From contig CAUBDX010000020.1 in assembly GCA_958434805.1 (NCBI GenBank), positions 1 to 56,494 of the forward strand: DNA of 56,494 bases. The letters run 5' to 3'. The stretch comes from an uncultured Phocaeicola sp. GTDB taxonomy: Bacteria > Bacteroidota > Bacteroidia > Bacteroidales > Bacteroidaceae. Position 1 is the first letter of the stretch; each line of letters opens with the position of its first letter. Under the pieces are notes generated by a model. The model ran no database searches. It worked only from the letters and a program-made list of their open reading frames with translations, and had not been told where the DNA came from. The position numbers and the translations under genes were made by a program. This document shows positions 43,125 through 52,525 of this stretch, piece after piece.

Positions 43125-44615
43125 ATGGCAAAAGAATTAAAAGACCTTACCAAAAGAAGTGAAAATTATTCACAATGGTATAATGACTTGGTTGTAAAAG
43201 CTGATTTGGCAGAGCAGTCTCCGGTACGTGGCTGTATGGTAATCAAGCCTTACGGATATGCTATTTGGGAGAAAATGCAGCGTCAGTTGGATGATATGTT
43301 TAAAGCAACAGGACATGTGAATGCTTATTTCCCGTTGCTGATTCCGAAGTCATATCTGAGCCGTGAAGCAGAACACGTGGAAGGCTTTGCGAAAGAGTGT
43401 GCTGTGGTAACTCATTACCGTTTGAAAAATGCTGAAGATGGTTCAGGAGTAATTGTTGACCCTGCAGCCAAGCTGGAGGAAGAGTTGATCATTCGCCCCA
43501 CATCAGAAACCATTATTTGGAGCACTTATAAAAACTGGATTAATTCATACCGTGATCTGCCTATCTTATGTAATCAGTGGGCTAACGTAATGCGATGGGA
43601 AATGCGTACGCGTTTGTTCTTGCGTACTGCAGAATTCTTGTGGCAAGAAGGACATACGGCTCATGCTACCCGTGAAGAAGCCGAAGCCGAAGCGCAGAAG
43701 ATGCTGCATGTATATGGTGATTTTGCAGAAAAATACATGGCTGTACCTGTTGTGAAGGGAGTTAAGTCGGCTAATGAGCGTTTTGCCGGAGCATTAGATA
43801 CTTATACAATCGAAGGATTGATGCAAGACGGTAAAGCATTGCAGTGTGGTACTTCTCACTTCTTGGGACAGAACTTTGCAAAGGCATTTAATGTACAGTT
43901 CGTTGATAAAAACAACAAGTTAGATTATGTTTGGGCTACTTCATGGGGAGTATCTACCCGTTTGATGGGAGCGCTTATCATGACCCACTCTGATGATAAC
44001 GGTTTGGTTCTTCCTCCTCATTTGGCTCCGATTCAGGTGGTTATTGTTCCTATCTATAAAAACGACGAACAGTTGAAGCTGATTGATGCTAAAGTAGAAG
44101 GCATCGTAGCTAAATTGCGCGAGTTAGGAATCTCTGTTAAATATGACAATGCCGACAACAAGCGTCCGGGATTTAAGTTTGCAGACTACGAACTGAAGGG
44201 TGTTCCTGTACGCCTTGTAATGGGAGGCCGTGACTTGGAAAACAACACCATGGAGGTAATGCGCCGTGATACTTTGGAAAAAGAAACCCGCACTTGTGAA
44301 GGTATTGAAGAATACGTTAAGAATTTGCTGGAAGAAATCCAGGCAAATATCTACCAAAAAGCACTGAAGTACCGTAATGAACACATTGTGAAGGTAGACA
44401 CTTATGATGAGTTTAAAGAACAGATTGAAAAGGGTGGATTTATTTTGGCTCACTGGGATGGTACCCCGGAAACCGAAGACCGCATCAAGGAAGAGACCAA
44501 AGCTACTATCCGCTGTCTGCCTTTCGATGCTGACGAAGAAAGCTTGACTCCGGGAGTGGATATGGTTACTGGTAAACCTTCAGCCCGTCGCGTTCTTTTT
44601 GCACGTGCTTATTAA
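43125..44615 (+). CDS. proS: Prolyl-tRNA synthetase, archaeal/eukaryotic type
   Basis: 496 residues, the shorter class II enzyme without the bacterial editing insertion. Motifs: [19 protein letters not shown] (motif 2 region), [31 protein letters not shown] here by its parts RWEMRTR and LWQEGHTAH, an anticodon-binding domain (about 290-390) and the C-terminal zinc-less extension ending RVLFARAY. This type is normal in Bacteroidetes. Single-gene unit. Confidence 0.97.
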   Translation: MAKELKDLTKRSENYSQWYNDLVVKADLAEQSPVRGCMVIKPYGYAIWEKMQRQLDDMFKATGHVNAYFPLLIPKSYLSREAEHVEGFAKECAVVTHYRLKNAEDGSGVIVDPAAKLEEELIIRPTSETIIWSTYKNWINSYRDLPILCNQWANVMRWEMRTRLFLRTAEFLWQEGHTAHATREEAEAEAQKMLHVYGDFAEKYMAVPVVKGVKSANERFAGALDTYTIEGLMQDGKALQCGTSHFLGQNFAKAFNVQFVDKNNKLDYVWATSWGVSTRLMGALIMTHSDDNGLVLPPHLAPIQVVIVPIYKNDEQLKLIDAKVEGIVAKLRELGISVKYDNADNKRPGFKFADYELKGVPVRLVMGGRDLENNTMEVMRRDTLEKETRTCEGIEEYVKNLLEEIQANIYQKALKYRNEHIVKVDTYDEFKEQIEKGGFILAHWDGTPETEDRIKEETKATIRCLPFDADEESLTPGVDMVTGKPSARRVLFARAY

Positions 44616-44634
44616 TTTATCATTTCCAGATACA

Positions 44635-44666
44635 AAAACGCTCCGGTGATTCAGCCGGGGCGTTTT
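44635..44666 (+). terminator. Terminator after proS
   Basis: AAAACGCTCCGG (44635-44646) pairs with CCGGGGCGTTTT (44655-44666), 12 bp with one T-G pair. Confidence 0.82.
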
Positions 44667-44724
44667 ATGTTTTATAATCAATTTTATTGGAGCAAACCGA
44701 AAGGCTGCTCATTATTTTCATTTT

Positions 44725-45534
44725 ATGGAGCGCGCTGAATTAATCATGTTAGGTACCGGAAACGCAGCAGTGACACATTGTTACAACACTTGCTTTGCAA
44801 TTCGTACTGGTAAAAAGGCTTTTCTGGTAGATGCCGGAGGTGGAAATGGAGTACTTGCTCAACTGGAAAAGGCAGAAATATGTTTGGACGAAATTCAAGA
44901 TATGTTTATCACACACGCGCATACAGACCATATTTTAGGGGCTGTATGGGTGCTTCGTATGATAGCCCAGGAAATACGAAAAGGTAAATATACAGACCGG
45001 TTTCAAGTTTATGGACATGATAAAGTAATCGAGGTGCTGAAATGGATTTGCCGTATGACTCTCCCGGTAAAAATACAATCATGTATCGATCAATATGTTG
45101 ATTTTCATGAGCTTGAAAGTGGAGAAAGTTTTCATGCAGGTGGTTTGCAGGTACAATGTTTTGATATAGCATCAACCAAAGAAAAGCAATTTGGCTTTCG
45201 CGCAATACTTCCCGGCGGGAAGGTTTTGGTTTGCTTGGGAGATGAACCCTATAACGAGGTGACCCGAGGCTATGTGGAGTCGGCAGACTGGCTCCTGTCT
45301 GAAGCCTTTTGCCTTTATGCAGAGCGCGATGTGTTCAAGCCTTATGAAAAGCATCACAGCACAGCCTTAGATGCAGGTCGGCTGGCGGCTCAGCTGCAAG
45401 TAAGAAACTTATTACTTTATCACACAGAAGACAAATCGCTTGCTACCCGTAAGCAGAGTTATACGGAAGAAGCATCTCAGGTGTTCAGAGGAAAAATATA
45501 TGTCCCGAATGATTTGGAGAAAATTGTATTATAA
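44725..45534 (+). CDS. MBL-fold metallo-hydrolase
   Basis: 269 residues. The metal site HAHTDH (in FITHAHTDHILGAVW) is that of metallo-beta-lactamase fold enzymes of the RNase Z / arylsulfatase-like group; further ligands are D in LGDEPY and H in YHTED. LMLGTGNAAVTHCYNTCFAI at the start is typical of the ribonuclease Z-like class, but length and details do not prove tRNA 3' processing. Substrate unknown. Single gene between proS and the Nif3-like gene. Confidence 0.88.
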   Translation: MERAELIMLGTGNAAVTHCYNTCFAIRTGKKAFLVDAGGGNGVLAQLEKAEICLDEIQDMFITHAHTDHILGAVWVLRMIAQEIRKGKYTDRFQVYGHDKVIEVLKWICRMTLPVKIQSCIDQYVDFHELESGESFHAGGLQVQCFDIASTKEKQFGFRAILPGGKVLVCLGDEPYNEVTRGYVESADWLLSEAFCLYAERDVFKPYEKHHSTALDAGRLAAQLQVRNLLLYHTEDKSLATRKQSYTEEASQVFRGKIYVPNDLEKIVL

Positions 45535-45574
45535 AAGATAGGGGCTGAAATAAGGATATTTCACGAAAAATATT

Positions 45575-45583
45575 TATCTTTGC
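45575..45583 (+). promoter_or_regulatory. -7 element before the Nif3-like gene
   Basis: TATCTTTGC, perfect match, 18 bp before the ATG. Confidence 0.62.
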
Positions 45584-45601
45584 AACAAATTTTCGCGGAA
45601 C

Positions 45602-46696
45602 ATGAAAATTAAGGAAATCATTAGTGCCCTTGAGATATTCGCGCCTCTGCCTTTGCAGGACGGATTTGATAATGCCGGATTGCAAATTGGATTGACAGAC
45701 GCGGAAGCTACAGGGGCTTTGTTGTGTATAGACGTGACCGAAGCCGTTATTGATGAAGCAATAGCATTGGGGTATAACTTAATCGTTTCTCACCATCCAC
45801 TTATATTCAAAGGATATAAGTCGTTTACAGGCAAGGATTATGTAGAGCGTTGTATCATGAAAGCAATCAAGCATGATTTGGTTGTTTACTCAATGCATAC
45901 CAATCTGGATAATGCTACGGACGGAGTTAATTATAAAATAGCAGAGAAAATAGGACTGAATAATGTCCGTATTCTTGACGCAAAAGCAAACGGATTGCTG
46001 AAACTGGTAACATTTGTACCTGAAAAGCAAGCAGAATCTGTCCGGCAAGCCTTATTTGATTCCGGATGTGGAAGCATTGGTAAATACGATGCCTGCAGCT
46101 ATAATGTAAATGGAAAAGGCACTTTCCGGGCAGGAGAAGGAACCCATCCCTTTTGCGGGAAAGCAGGTGAGCTACATGAGGAAGCAGAAGTGCGTATTGA
46201 GACCATACTCCCGGCTTTTAAAGAGTATTCGGTAATTAACGCCTTGCTGAAAGCCCATCCTTATGAAGAGCCGGCCTATGATTTATATCCCCTGCGTAAT
46301 ACGTGGAGTCAGGTTGGAGCCGGAATTATAGGAGAACTGAAAGAGCCGGAAACAGAAACCGAGTTTCTTAAGCGGATAAAGCAGCTTTTTGAAGTGGGAT
46401 GTGTAAAACATTCCCGTATGAAAGGTCGGTTGATACAAACGGTGGCGCTATGCGGAGGTTCGGGCGCATTTTTACTGCCTCATGCCGTGAAATGCCATGC
46501 CGACGTTTTTATCACCGGTGAAGTCAAGTATCATGACTATTTCAGTTATGAAAACGACATCCTGATAGCTGAAATAGGACATTACGAAAGCGAACAGTAT
46601 ACAAAAGAAATTTTTTATTCCATCATAAGGGAAAAGTTTCCGACATTGGATATACAAATGACCCGTGTCAATACCAATCCCGTCAAATACTTATAG
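45602..46696 (+). CDS. Nif3-like dinuclear metal centre protein (DUF34)
   Basis: 364 residues. Conserved pieces: FAPLPLQDGFDNAGLQIG at the start, NLIVSHHPLIFKG (metal histidines), MHTNLDNATDGVNY and ITGEVKYHDYF plus EIGHYESEQ near the end. A central inserted domain (about 125-235) with HPYEEPAYDLYPL is the YqfO-type insertion. The family forms hexamers with two metals per site; its reaction is unclear. Six bases separate it from the zinc-ribbon gene. Confidence 0.92.
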   Translation: MKIKEIISALEIFAPLPLQDGFDNAGLQIGLTDAEATGALLCIDVTEAVIDEAIALGYNLIVSHHPLIFKGYKSFTGKDYVERCIMKAIKHDLVVYSMHTNLDNATDGVNYKIAEKIGLNNVRILDAKANGLLKLVTFVPEKQAESVRQALFDSGCGSIGKYDACSYNVNGKGTFRAGEGTHPFCGKAGELHEEAEVRIETILPAFKEYSVINALLKAHPYEEPAYDLYPLRNTWSQVGAGIIGELKEPETETEFLKRIKQLFEVGCVKHSRMKGRLIQTVALCGGSGAFLLPHAVKCHADVFITGEVKYHDYFSYENDILIAEIGHYESEQYTKEIFYSIIREKFPTLDIQMTRVNTNPVKYL

Positions 46697-46702
46697 AGAA
46701 TT

Positions 46703-47494
46703 ATGGCTAAAGAAGTAAAGAAAGATCCAAGTGAATTGAGCGTTGAAGAAAAATTGAAAGCGCTGTATCAGTTGCAGACCATGTTGTCGGAAATTGATAA
46801 AATCAAAACCCTGAGAGGTGAACTTCCTTTGGAAGTGCAAGACTTGGAAGATGAAGTAACAGGTTTGAGCACCCGTATTGAAAAAATTCAAGCAGAGATT
46901 GCTGATTTGAAGGCAAATGTTGCAAAGAAGAAAATTGAAATAGAAACAGCAAAGGCTTCTATTGAAAAATACAAAGAGCAGCAGGATAATGTGCGCAACA
47001 ACCGTGAATATGATGTCTTGACCAAAGAAATTGAATTCCAGAGTCTGGAAGTTGAATTGTGTGAAAAGCGCATCAAAGAATTTACAGCTGGCATTAAAAA
47101 TAAAGAAGAAGAAATCACAAAAAGCAACCAAGCTCTGGAAGAAAGAAAAAAAGACTTGGATGTGAAGAAAAATGAGCTGGATGAGATTATTTCAGAGACA
47201 AAACAAGAAGAAGAAAAACTGAGAGAAAAAGCTAAAGATCTGGAAGCTACTATTGAACCCCGTCTGCTTCAAGCCTTCAAGCGTATCCGTAAAAACTCAC
47301 GTAACGGATTAGGAATCACTTACGTACAGCGTGATGCCTGCGGAGGTTGCTTCAATAAGATTCCGCCTCAGAAGCAGTTGGATATCCGTATGCGTAAAAA
47401 AGTAATCGTATGCGAATATTGCGGTCGTATTATGATTGATCCGGAACTGGCAGGTGTTGTTTCAGAAAAACAGCTGGATACAAAGATTAAATAA
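46703..47494 (+). CDS. Coiled-coil protein with C-terminal C4 zinc ribbon
   Basis: 263 residues. A long coiled coil (about 20-190, rich in E, K, L, I in heptads) and a C4-type zinc ribbon, C-x2-C near YVQRDACGGCFNKIPP and C-x2-C in VCEYCGRIM. It matches the zinc ribbon family sometimes called CdsZ. Genes of this type sit next to Nif3-like genes in many phyla. Function unsettled; it has been linked to RNA or protein quality control only by inference. Confidence 0.88.
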   Translation: MAKEVKKDPSELSVEEKLKALYQLQTMLSEIDKIKTLRGELPLEVQDLEDEVTGLSTRIEKIQAEIADLKANVAKKKIEIETAKASIEKYKEQQDNVRNNREYDVLTKEIEFQSLEVELCEKRIKEFTAGIKNKEEEITKSNQALEERKKDLDVKKNELDEIISETKQEEEKLREKAKDLEATIEPRLLQAFKRIRKNSRNGLGITYVQRDACGGCFNKIPPQKQLDIRMRKKVIVCEYCGRIMIDPELAGVVSEKQLDTKIK

Positions 47495-47520
47495 TATACT
47501 CGTTTTAAGAGTCTGATTTT

Positions 47521-47548
47521 AGGAGAGGATTTTCCTCTCCTTTTTTTA
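47521..47548 (+). terminator. Terminator after the zinc-ribbon gene
   Basis: AGGAGAGG (47521-47528) pairs with CCTCTCCT (47534-47541), loop ATTTT, then T-run. Confidence 0.9.
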
Positions 47549-47641
47549 TATTTTAATATATTTGTAAACGGGAGGAAGAGAAACCAGATGCTTGAGAAAA
47601 GAATCTCTGATTATCTGTTAGCAGCGCTGATAACCAGTTTG

Positions 47642-47663
47642 CAAATCCAATACAAATCCAATA
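47642..47663 (+). repeat. Exact 11-bp tandem duplication before tilS
   Basis: CAAATCCAATA occurs twice in a row (47642-47652 and 47653-47663), 27 bp before the tilS start codon. A hairpin CTGATTATC / GATAACCAG lies just upstream (about 47608-47638). Confidence 0.8.
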
Positions 47664-47690
47664 CATAAAGAACTAAATACGTATCACACT

Positions 47691-48974
47691 ATGATTGAGC
47701 GAAAGGTTATTCGTTATATAGAAGAACAGCAGATGTTTACTCGTCAGAGCCGGATTATTGTGGCGTTAAGCGGTGGGGCAGATTCAGTTGCCTTACTGCG
47801 TATTTTGCTTCACCTCGGCTATTCATGTGAGGCTGCTCATTGCAATTTCCATTTGCGCGGAGAAGAATCTGTGCGTGATCAGTCTTTTGTAGAAGAACTG
47901 ACTCAGAAATTAGGTATCCCTTTACATTTAGCTCATTTTGATACGAAAGCTTATGCCGTTCAAAAGGGCATCTCCATTGAAATGGCCGCCCGTGAGCTGC
48001 GGTATGATTGGTTTGAAAAATTACGGAAGCAGCATGGGGCAGATGTAATAGCGGTGGCTCACCATCGAGACGATAGCGTGGAAACTTTTTTATTGAATCT
48101 GATCCGGGGGACCGGTATTAACGGTCTGAGAGGAATTCAGCCGGTTAATGGAATGATAGTCCGCCCTTTGCTGAATATAAGCCGGAATGAAATCTTAGAT
48201 TATTTGTCGGCAATACATCAGCCATATGTGACCGACAGCACAAATTTAAAAGATGATTATACCCGGAATAAAATCCGGCTGAATCTCATCCCTTTGCTGG
48301 AAGAAATGAATCCCTCTGTTTCAACTGCTATAGCCGATACCGCAGGAAGGCTTGGTGAAGTTTCTAAAATCTATCATGCTGCCATGAAAGAAGCTTGCCA
48401 CCGCGTTTGTATCGATGCGCACCGAATCAGTGTTACGACCTTACTGAAAGAAGTTTCACCCAAGTCAGTCTTGTATGAACTGCTTTATCCTCTAGGCTTT
48501 AACCCGTCACAGGTCAATGATGTTTTTGATACCCTTGGGAAACAATCTGGCAAGCGTTTTTATACAGAGGATAAAATTTTATTATATAACCGCGATGAAC
48601 TGATATGGCAGGAAAAAGATGCAGCTTCTGCTCCTCCGGTTCTGTGCAGGGAAATTACAGACAGATCAGTCATGAAGGATATCCCTAATGATGCCTCAAT
48701 CGCATGTCTGGATGCGGATAGCATAAATGAAAATCTGGTTATACGGAAATGGCAGTCGGGCGATCGTTTTGTTCCATTAGGGATGACCGGATTTAAAAAA
48801 GTGCGGAATTATCTGCTTGACAAGAAGTTCTCTCTCTTCCAGAAGGAGAACCAATATGTAGTTTGTTCAGGCGATGACATTGTCTGGCTTGTAGGCGAAC
48901 GAATAGATAACCGCTTCCGTGTACGCCCTGAAACGCAAAGGATTGTAATATTGCGGGTGAAAAATGCCACATAA
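47691..48974 (+). CDS. tilS: tRNA(Ile)-lysidine synthetase
   Basis: Converts C34 of the CAU-anticodon tRNA-Ile to lysidine so that it reads AUA. 427 residues. PP-loop SGGADS (27-32), HCNFHLRG, HHRDDSVETFLLNLIRGTG region (shown as HHRDDSVETF) and RPLLNISRNEI, then TilS-specific substrate and C-terminal domains with RKWQSGDRFVPLGM. Single gene; weak TATATTTG at 47557 may be its promoter. Confidence 0.95.
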   Translation: MIERKVIRYIEEQQMFTRQSRIIVALSGGADSVALLRILLHLGYSCEAAHCNFHLRGEESVRDQSFVEELTQKLGIPLHLAHFDTKAYAVQKGISIEMAARELRYDWFEKLRKQHGADVIAVAHHRDDSVETFLLNLIRGTGINGLRGIQPVNGMIVRPLLNISRNEILDYLSAIHQPYVTDSTNLKDDYTRNKIRLNLIPLLEEMNPSVSTAIADTAGRLGEVSKIYHAAMKEACHRVCIDAHRISVTTLLKEVSPKSVLYELLYPLGFNPSQVNDVFDTLGKQSGKRFYTEDKILLYNRDELIWQEKDAASAPPVLCREITDRSVMKDIPNDASIACLDADSINENLVIRKWQSGDRFVPLGMTGFKKVRNYLLDKKFSLFQKENQYVVCSGDDIVWLVGERIDNRFRVRPETQRIVILRVKNAT

Positions 48975-49079
48975 AAGCCCTGTTTTATTAAAAGATGTAA
49001 AAAATAAGGGTGCAGATGTTTTATATTCAATGAATTGTATTTACTTTGAGTACGTTTAATTATTAACAACTTAAAAGCT

Positions 49080-49256
49080 ATGAACGAATTAATTGCAAAA
49101 ATCAACGATTTAAGTGCAGCTTTGGTTGCCGATGCAGAATTGCAGGCAGAAAAAGGAAACAAAGCAGCCGGTACTCGTGCCCGCAAAGCTTCTTTGGAAT
49201 TGGAAAAAGTGTTGAAAGAATTCAGAAAAGTATCTTTGGAAGAATCAAAAAAATAA
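49080..49256 (+). CDS. Small histone H1-like protein
   Basis: 58 residues (ATG 49080, TAA 49254-49256). MNELIAKINDLSAALVADAE then a lysine and arginine rich part with KGNKAAGTRARKASLELEK and ending EESKK. It fits the short Hc1-type H1-like proteins common in Bacteroidales, which probably bind DNA or help compact it. Helical, no signal peptide. A hairpin with T-rich tail follows at 49280. The start codon lies 105 bp after tilS. Confidence 0.85.
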   Translation: MNELIAKINDLSAALVADAELQAEKGNKAAGTRARKASLELEKVLKEFRKVSLEESKK

Positions 49257-49279
49257 TATCCCAGAGCAACACTTGCAGC

Positions 49280-49335
49280 AAGAGAGGTTGTATCTATCAG
49301 AAACCTGATAATAGGTACAGTCTCTCTTGTTTTGT
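49280..49335 (+). terminator. Long hairpin after the H1-like gene
   Basis: AAGAGAG (49280-49286) pairs with CTCTCTT (49322-49328), and the arms continue inward through CTATCAG / CTGATA-type pairs with a few bulges; followed by GTTTTG. Probable terminator. Confidence 0.65.
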
Positions 49336-49397
49336 ATCATTTCAATCTTATCGGATTGATTTTAAGAAAGTAAGAAAACTATATAATAGAAATAAAA

Positions 49398-50504
49398 ATG
49401 AAAAAAACCTTTTTATATGCAGCTGCTAGTATGATTACTTTAGCGGCTTGTCAGCAACCCTCAGGATATACCGTTAAGGGTACAGCAGAGGGAGTAGCCG
49501 ATGGAGAACTTGTATTTTTACAAGATGCGGTTGACGGAAATTTGGAAGTAGTAGATTCGGCTGTTGTTAAAAGTGGAGCTTTTGAATTTAAATGCCCGGC
49601 AGATTCTGTAGTTTCTGCACGTTATGTCACCTATAATGCCGAAGATGGAAGTGGTGGAATGCGGGCACTATTCTTCTCGGAAGACGGAACTATTACCGTG
49701 AACTTAAACTCAAAGCAAAGTCGTGTGGCAGGTACCAAGCATAATGATATTTATCAAACATTCTTAGATGAATATGCACTGCTTGATACAGAACTGAATA
49801 CGTTATGGAAAAGAATTCAGTCGGATTCTACCTTGACCGAAGCTCAGGCAGATTCATTGAAAAAGGTCTTGAATGAAAAAGAAGAGCAAGGCATGGAATC
49901 TATTTTCCAGACTATTTCCGGAAATATAGAAAACGGAGTTGGAGTTCATTTGTTGACCTCTTTCAGCTATGCGTTTGAGCCTGGTCGTATTCAGCCTTTA
50001 TTGGCAAAGATTCCAGTAGTGTACGATGCTGATCCAGCCGTTGCCTCATTAAAACTTTATATAGAAACTGCGGTAAAAACAGCAGTCGGACAAAACTATA
50101 TAGATTTTTCAATGAATACTCCCGAAGGTAAAACGGTTAAATTATCCGATTTTGTTTCTAAAAACAAATATACATTAGTTGATTTCTGGGCAAGCTGGTG
50201 TGGACCCTGCCGTATGGAAATGCCTAATGTAGTAGCCGCTTATGCTAAGTACAAATCAAAAGGACTGGGTATTGTAGGTGTATCTTTGGATAACAATAAG
50301 GAGAGCTGGACGAAGGCCATTAAAGACCTGAAGATGCAATGGAATCATATGTCCGACTTGAAAGGCTGGCAAAGTGAAGGTGCTTCACTTTATGGAGTAC
50401 GCTCTATACCTGCTACGGTTTTAATTGACAAGGAAGGTAAAATTATAGCCCGTAACCTGCGTGGCGAAGAACTGGAAACCAAATTGAGCGAATTGCTGAA
50501 ATAA
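49398..50504 (+). CDS. TlpA-like disulfide reductase lipoprotein with DUF4369-type N-domain
   Basis: 368 residues. Lipoprotein signal (ITLAACQQ, lipid Cys near 18). The N-terminal half (about 25-125) is a beta domain of DUF4369 type (GYTVKGTAEGVADGELVFL), followed by a helical linker and a thioredoxin domain (about 230-368) with FWASWCGPCRMEMPNVV, the active CxxC pair, and the cis-proline at SIPATVL. Likely reduces disulfides on the outer face of the inner membrane or under the outer membrane. Many Bacteroides carry several such genes. Confidence 0.92.
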   Translation: MKKTFLYAAASMITLAACQQPSGYTVKGTAEGVADGELVFLQDAVDGNLEVVDSAVVKSGAFEFKCPADSVVSARYVTYNAEDGSGGMRALFFSEDGTITVNLNSKQSRVAGTKHNDIYQTFLDEYALLDTELNTLWKRIQSDSTLTEAQADSLKKVLNEKEEQGMESIFQTISGNIENGVGVHLLTSFSYAFEPGRIQPLLAKIPVVYDADPAVASLKLYIETAVKTAVGQNYIDFSMNTPEGKTVKLSDFVSKNKYTLVDFWASWCGPCRMEMPNVVAAYAKYKSKGLGIVGVSLDNNKESWTKAIKDLKMQWNHMSDLKGWQSEGASLYGVRSIPATVLIDKEGKIIARNLRGEELETKLSELLK

Positions 50505-50534
50505 TATAGCTTGAAAGATTCCGGTAAAATGAAA

Positions 50535-50572
50535 GCAGCATGACAGAGAATAAAACTGTTATGCTGCTTTTG
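50535..50572 (+). terminator. Terminator after the TlpA-like gene
   Basis: GCAGCATGACAG (50535-50546) pairs with CTGTTATGCTGC (50556-50567) with one mismatch, followed by TTTTG. Confidence 0.85.
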
Positions 50573-50618
50573 TTTGTTTAATTGGCTTTTCCCGATACAC
50601 CCACTCCATAATTATTCG

Positions 50619-50627
50619 TACCTTTGC
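50619..50627 (+). promoter_or_regulatory. -7 element of the GNAT-nitrilase gene
   Basis: TACCTTTGC, full match, 25 bp before the ATG at 50652. It excludes the earlier in-frame ATG at 50574. Confidence 0.62.
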
Positions 50628-50651
50628 GCTTGCAAACAAATATATAGATTT

Positions 50652-52196
50652 ATGGATTTGATGCATAAAATTAACAAGGTAGAGCTTCGTAATCTTCAGA
50701 TGGAAGATTATGCGCAGCTTGCTCAGTCCTTTACCCGCGTATATGCAGATAAAGATATTTTCTGGACAAAAGCGCAAATTAAAAAATTGATTACGATTTT
50801 TCCGGAAGGACAGATTGTAACAGTAGTTGACGATAAGATTGTGGGATGTGCACTTTCCATTATTGTTGACTATGAAATGGTAAAAGGAGATCATACTTAT
50901 GCCAAGGTAACGGGAAATGAAACTTTTGATACGCATGACCCTCAAGGGAATATCCTTTACGGAATAGAGGTTTTCATTCATCCTGAATATCGTGGCTTGC
51001 GTCTGGCCAGACGTATGTATGAATATCGCAAAGAACTTTGTGAAAAATTGAATCTGAAGGCAATTATGTTTGGCGGGCGTATCCCTAATTATTATAAGTA
51101 TGCCGACCAGATGCGTCCAAAAGAATATATTGAGAAAGTGCGCTCCCGTGAAATCTATGACCCGGTACTTACTTTCCAACTCTCCAATGATTTTCATGTG
51201 CGCCGGGTTATGCGCAATTACCTGCCTAATGATGAAGAATCCAAACACTGTGCAACCCTGCTTCAGTGGGATAATATTTATTATCAACCACCCACCGATT
51301 CATACGTGGACAGAAAAACTACGGTGCGTGTGGGACTGGTTCAATGGCAAATGCGCTCATATAAAACCCTTGACGACGTGTTTGAGCAGGTAGAGTTTTT
51401 TATTGATGCTGTTTCTGGCTATAAGAGCGATTTTGTTTTATTCCCTGAGTATTTCAATGCCCCTTTGATGGCAAAATTTAATGACATGGGTGAGGCACAG
51501 TCTATCCGTGCGCTTGCACAATATACAGACGAAATACGTGAACGCTTCATTAACCTTGCCATTAAGCACAATATTAATATCATTACGGGAAGTATGCCAT
51601 ATGTAAAAGAAGATAATGGCCTATATAATGTAGGCTTCCTTTGTCGTCGTGACGGTACTTATGAAATGTATGAAAAAGTGCATGTCACCCCCGATGAAGT
51701 GAAGAGCTGGGGACTGACGGGAGGAAAGATGGTTCAGACCTTTGAAACCGATTGTGCCAAAATTGGAATATTGATTTGTTATGATGTGGAGTTTCCCGAA
51801 TTGTCTCGTTTGATGGCCGATCAGGGAATGCAGATTTTGTTTGTTCCTTTCCTCACTGATACGCAAAACGGTTATTCGCGAGTGCGTGTCTGTGCACAAG
51901 CAAGAGCCATTGAAAATGAGTGTTTTGTGGTTATTGCCGGGAGTGTAGGTAACTTGCCGCGTGTGCATAACATGGATATTCAATACGCTCAGTCGGGAGT
52001 CTTTACTCCTTGTGATTTTGCCTTCCCGACCGATGGAAAGCGTGCAGAAGCAACTCCGAACACAGAAATGATTCTGGTTTCAGATGTAGATTTGAATTTG
52101 CTGAATGAACTTCATACTTATGGCAGTGTGCGCAATTTGCGTGACCGCCGTAATGATTTGTATGAACTGCGCATGAAAAAAGGAGTCCAAGATTAA
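50652..52196 (+). CDS. GNAT acetyltransferase fused to a nitrilase-type amidohydrolase
   Basis: 514 residues. The GNAT domain occupies about 10-190 (IEVFIHPEYRGLRLARRMYEYR is the acetyl-CoA site, quoted here by HPEYRGLRLARRMYEYR). The carbon-nitrogen hydrolase domain (about 220-495) has the full catalytic triad: Glu in LFPEYFNAPL, Lys in YEKVHVTPDE and Cys in LICYDVEFPE. B. subtilis YhcX has the same fusion. Substrate unknown; an omega-amidase-like or N-acyl transfer reaction is possible. Convergent with fbp. Confidence 0.92.
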   Translation: MDLMHKINKVELRNLQMEDYAQLAQSFTRVYADKDIFWTKAQIKKLITIFPEGQIVTVVDDKIVGCALSIIVDYEMVKGDHTYAKVTGNETFDTHDPQGNILYGIEVFIHPEYRGLRLARRMYEYRKELCEKLNLKAIMFGGRIPNYYKYADQMRPKEYIEKVRSREIYDPVLTFQLSNDFHVRRVMRNYLPNDEESKHCATLLQWDNIYYQPPTDSYVDRKTTVRVGLVQWQMRSYKTLDDVFEQVEFFIDAVSGYKSDFVLFPEYFNAPLMAKFNDMGEAQSIRALAQYTDEIRERFINLAIKHNINIITGSMPYVKEDNGLYNVGFLCRRDGTYEMYEKVHVTPDEVKSWGLTGGKMVQTFETDCAKIGILICYDVEFPELSRLMADQGMQILFVPFLTDTQNGYSRVRVCAQARAIENECFVVIAGSVGNLPRVHNMDIQYAQSGVFTPCDFAFPTDGKRAEATPNTEMILVSDVDLNLLNELHTYGSVRNLRDRRNDLYELRMKKGVQD

Positions 52197-52372
52197 TTAG
52201 GCTGAATGATGGTTTTTTGTTCCGGTTAGTGTCCTGCCTTTCAATAAAAGACTTCCGGCTGGTCAGGCAGAAATATTACATTGAAAAGGAGGTGAGCCAG
52301 GCTTCTGTTTCGTGCGCTTTAAGCAGGTTAAGAAACCCGGAAACTGGTAATCAAAGACCTTTGGAAAAAACT
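52197..52372. other. Non-coding stretch before the long inverted repeat
   Basis: No convincing ORF on either strand. CTGCCT / AGGCAG near 52234 and 52264 could pair across 30 nt. Confidence 0.55.
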
Positions 52373-52422
52373 TCAAGGCGTTTTAAGTAAAATCTCTTCA
52401 TGTTTTACTTAAAACGCCTTGA
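52373..52422. repeat. Perfect 20-bp inverted repeat, likely terminator of converging genes
   Basis: TCAAGGCGTTTTAAGTAAAA (52373-52392) and its exact reverse complement (52403-52422) enclose a 10-nt loop. On the minus strand the stem is followed by AG and a T-run (52370-52365 region), so it best fits fbp termination; on the plus strand the T-rich part is interrupted. Confidence 0.85.
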
Positions 52423-52525
52423 TTTATTTCCTCCCTTTTCCTTTCATTCCGTTTATGGCTTTCGCAAGCCGTCATATCATAAGCCGTTCAGGCAAGCAGG
52501 GAGTGAGCATCTGATTTCATGCAAA

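Noticed and set aside
52197..52525. A gene in the gap between the nitrilase fusion and fbp
   Set aside because: No frame above about 30 codons with protein-like sequence and a ribosome site; the gap is filled by the inverted repeat and flanks.
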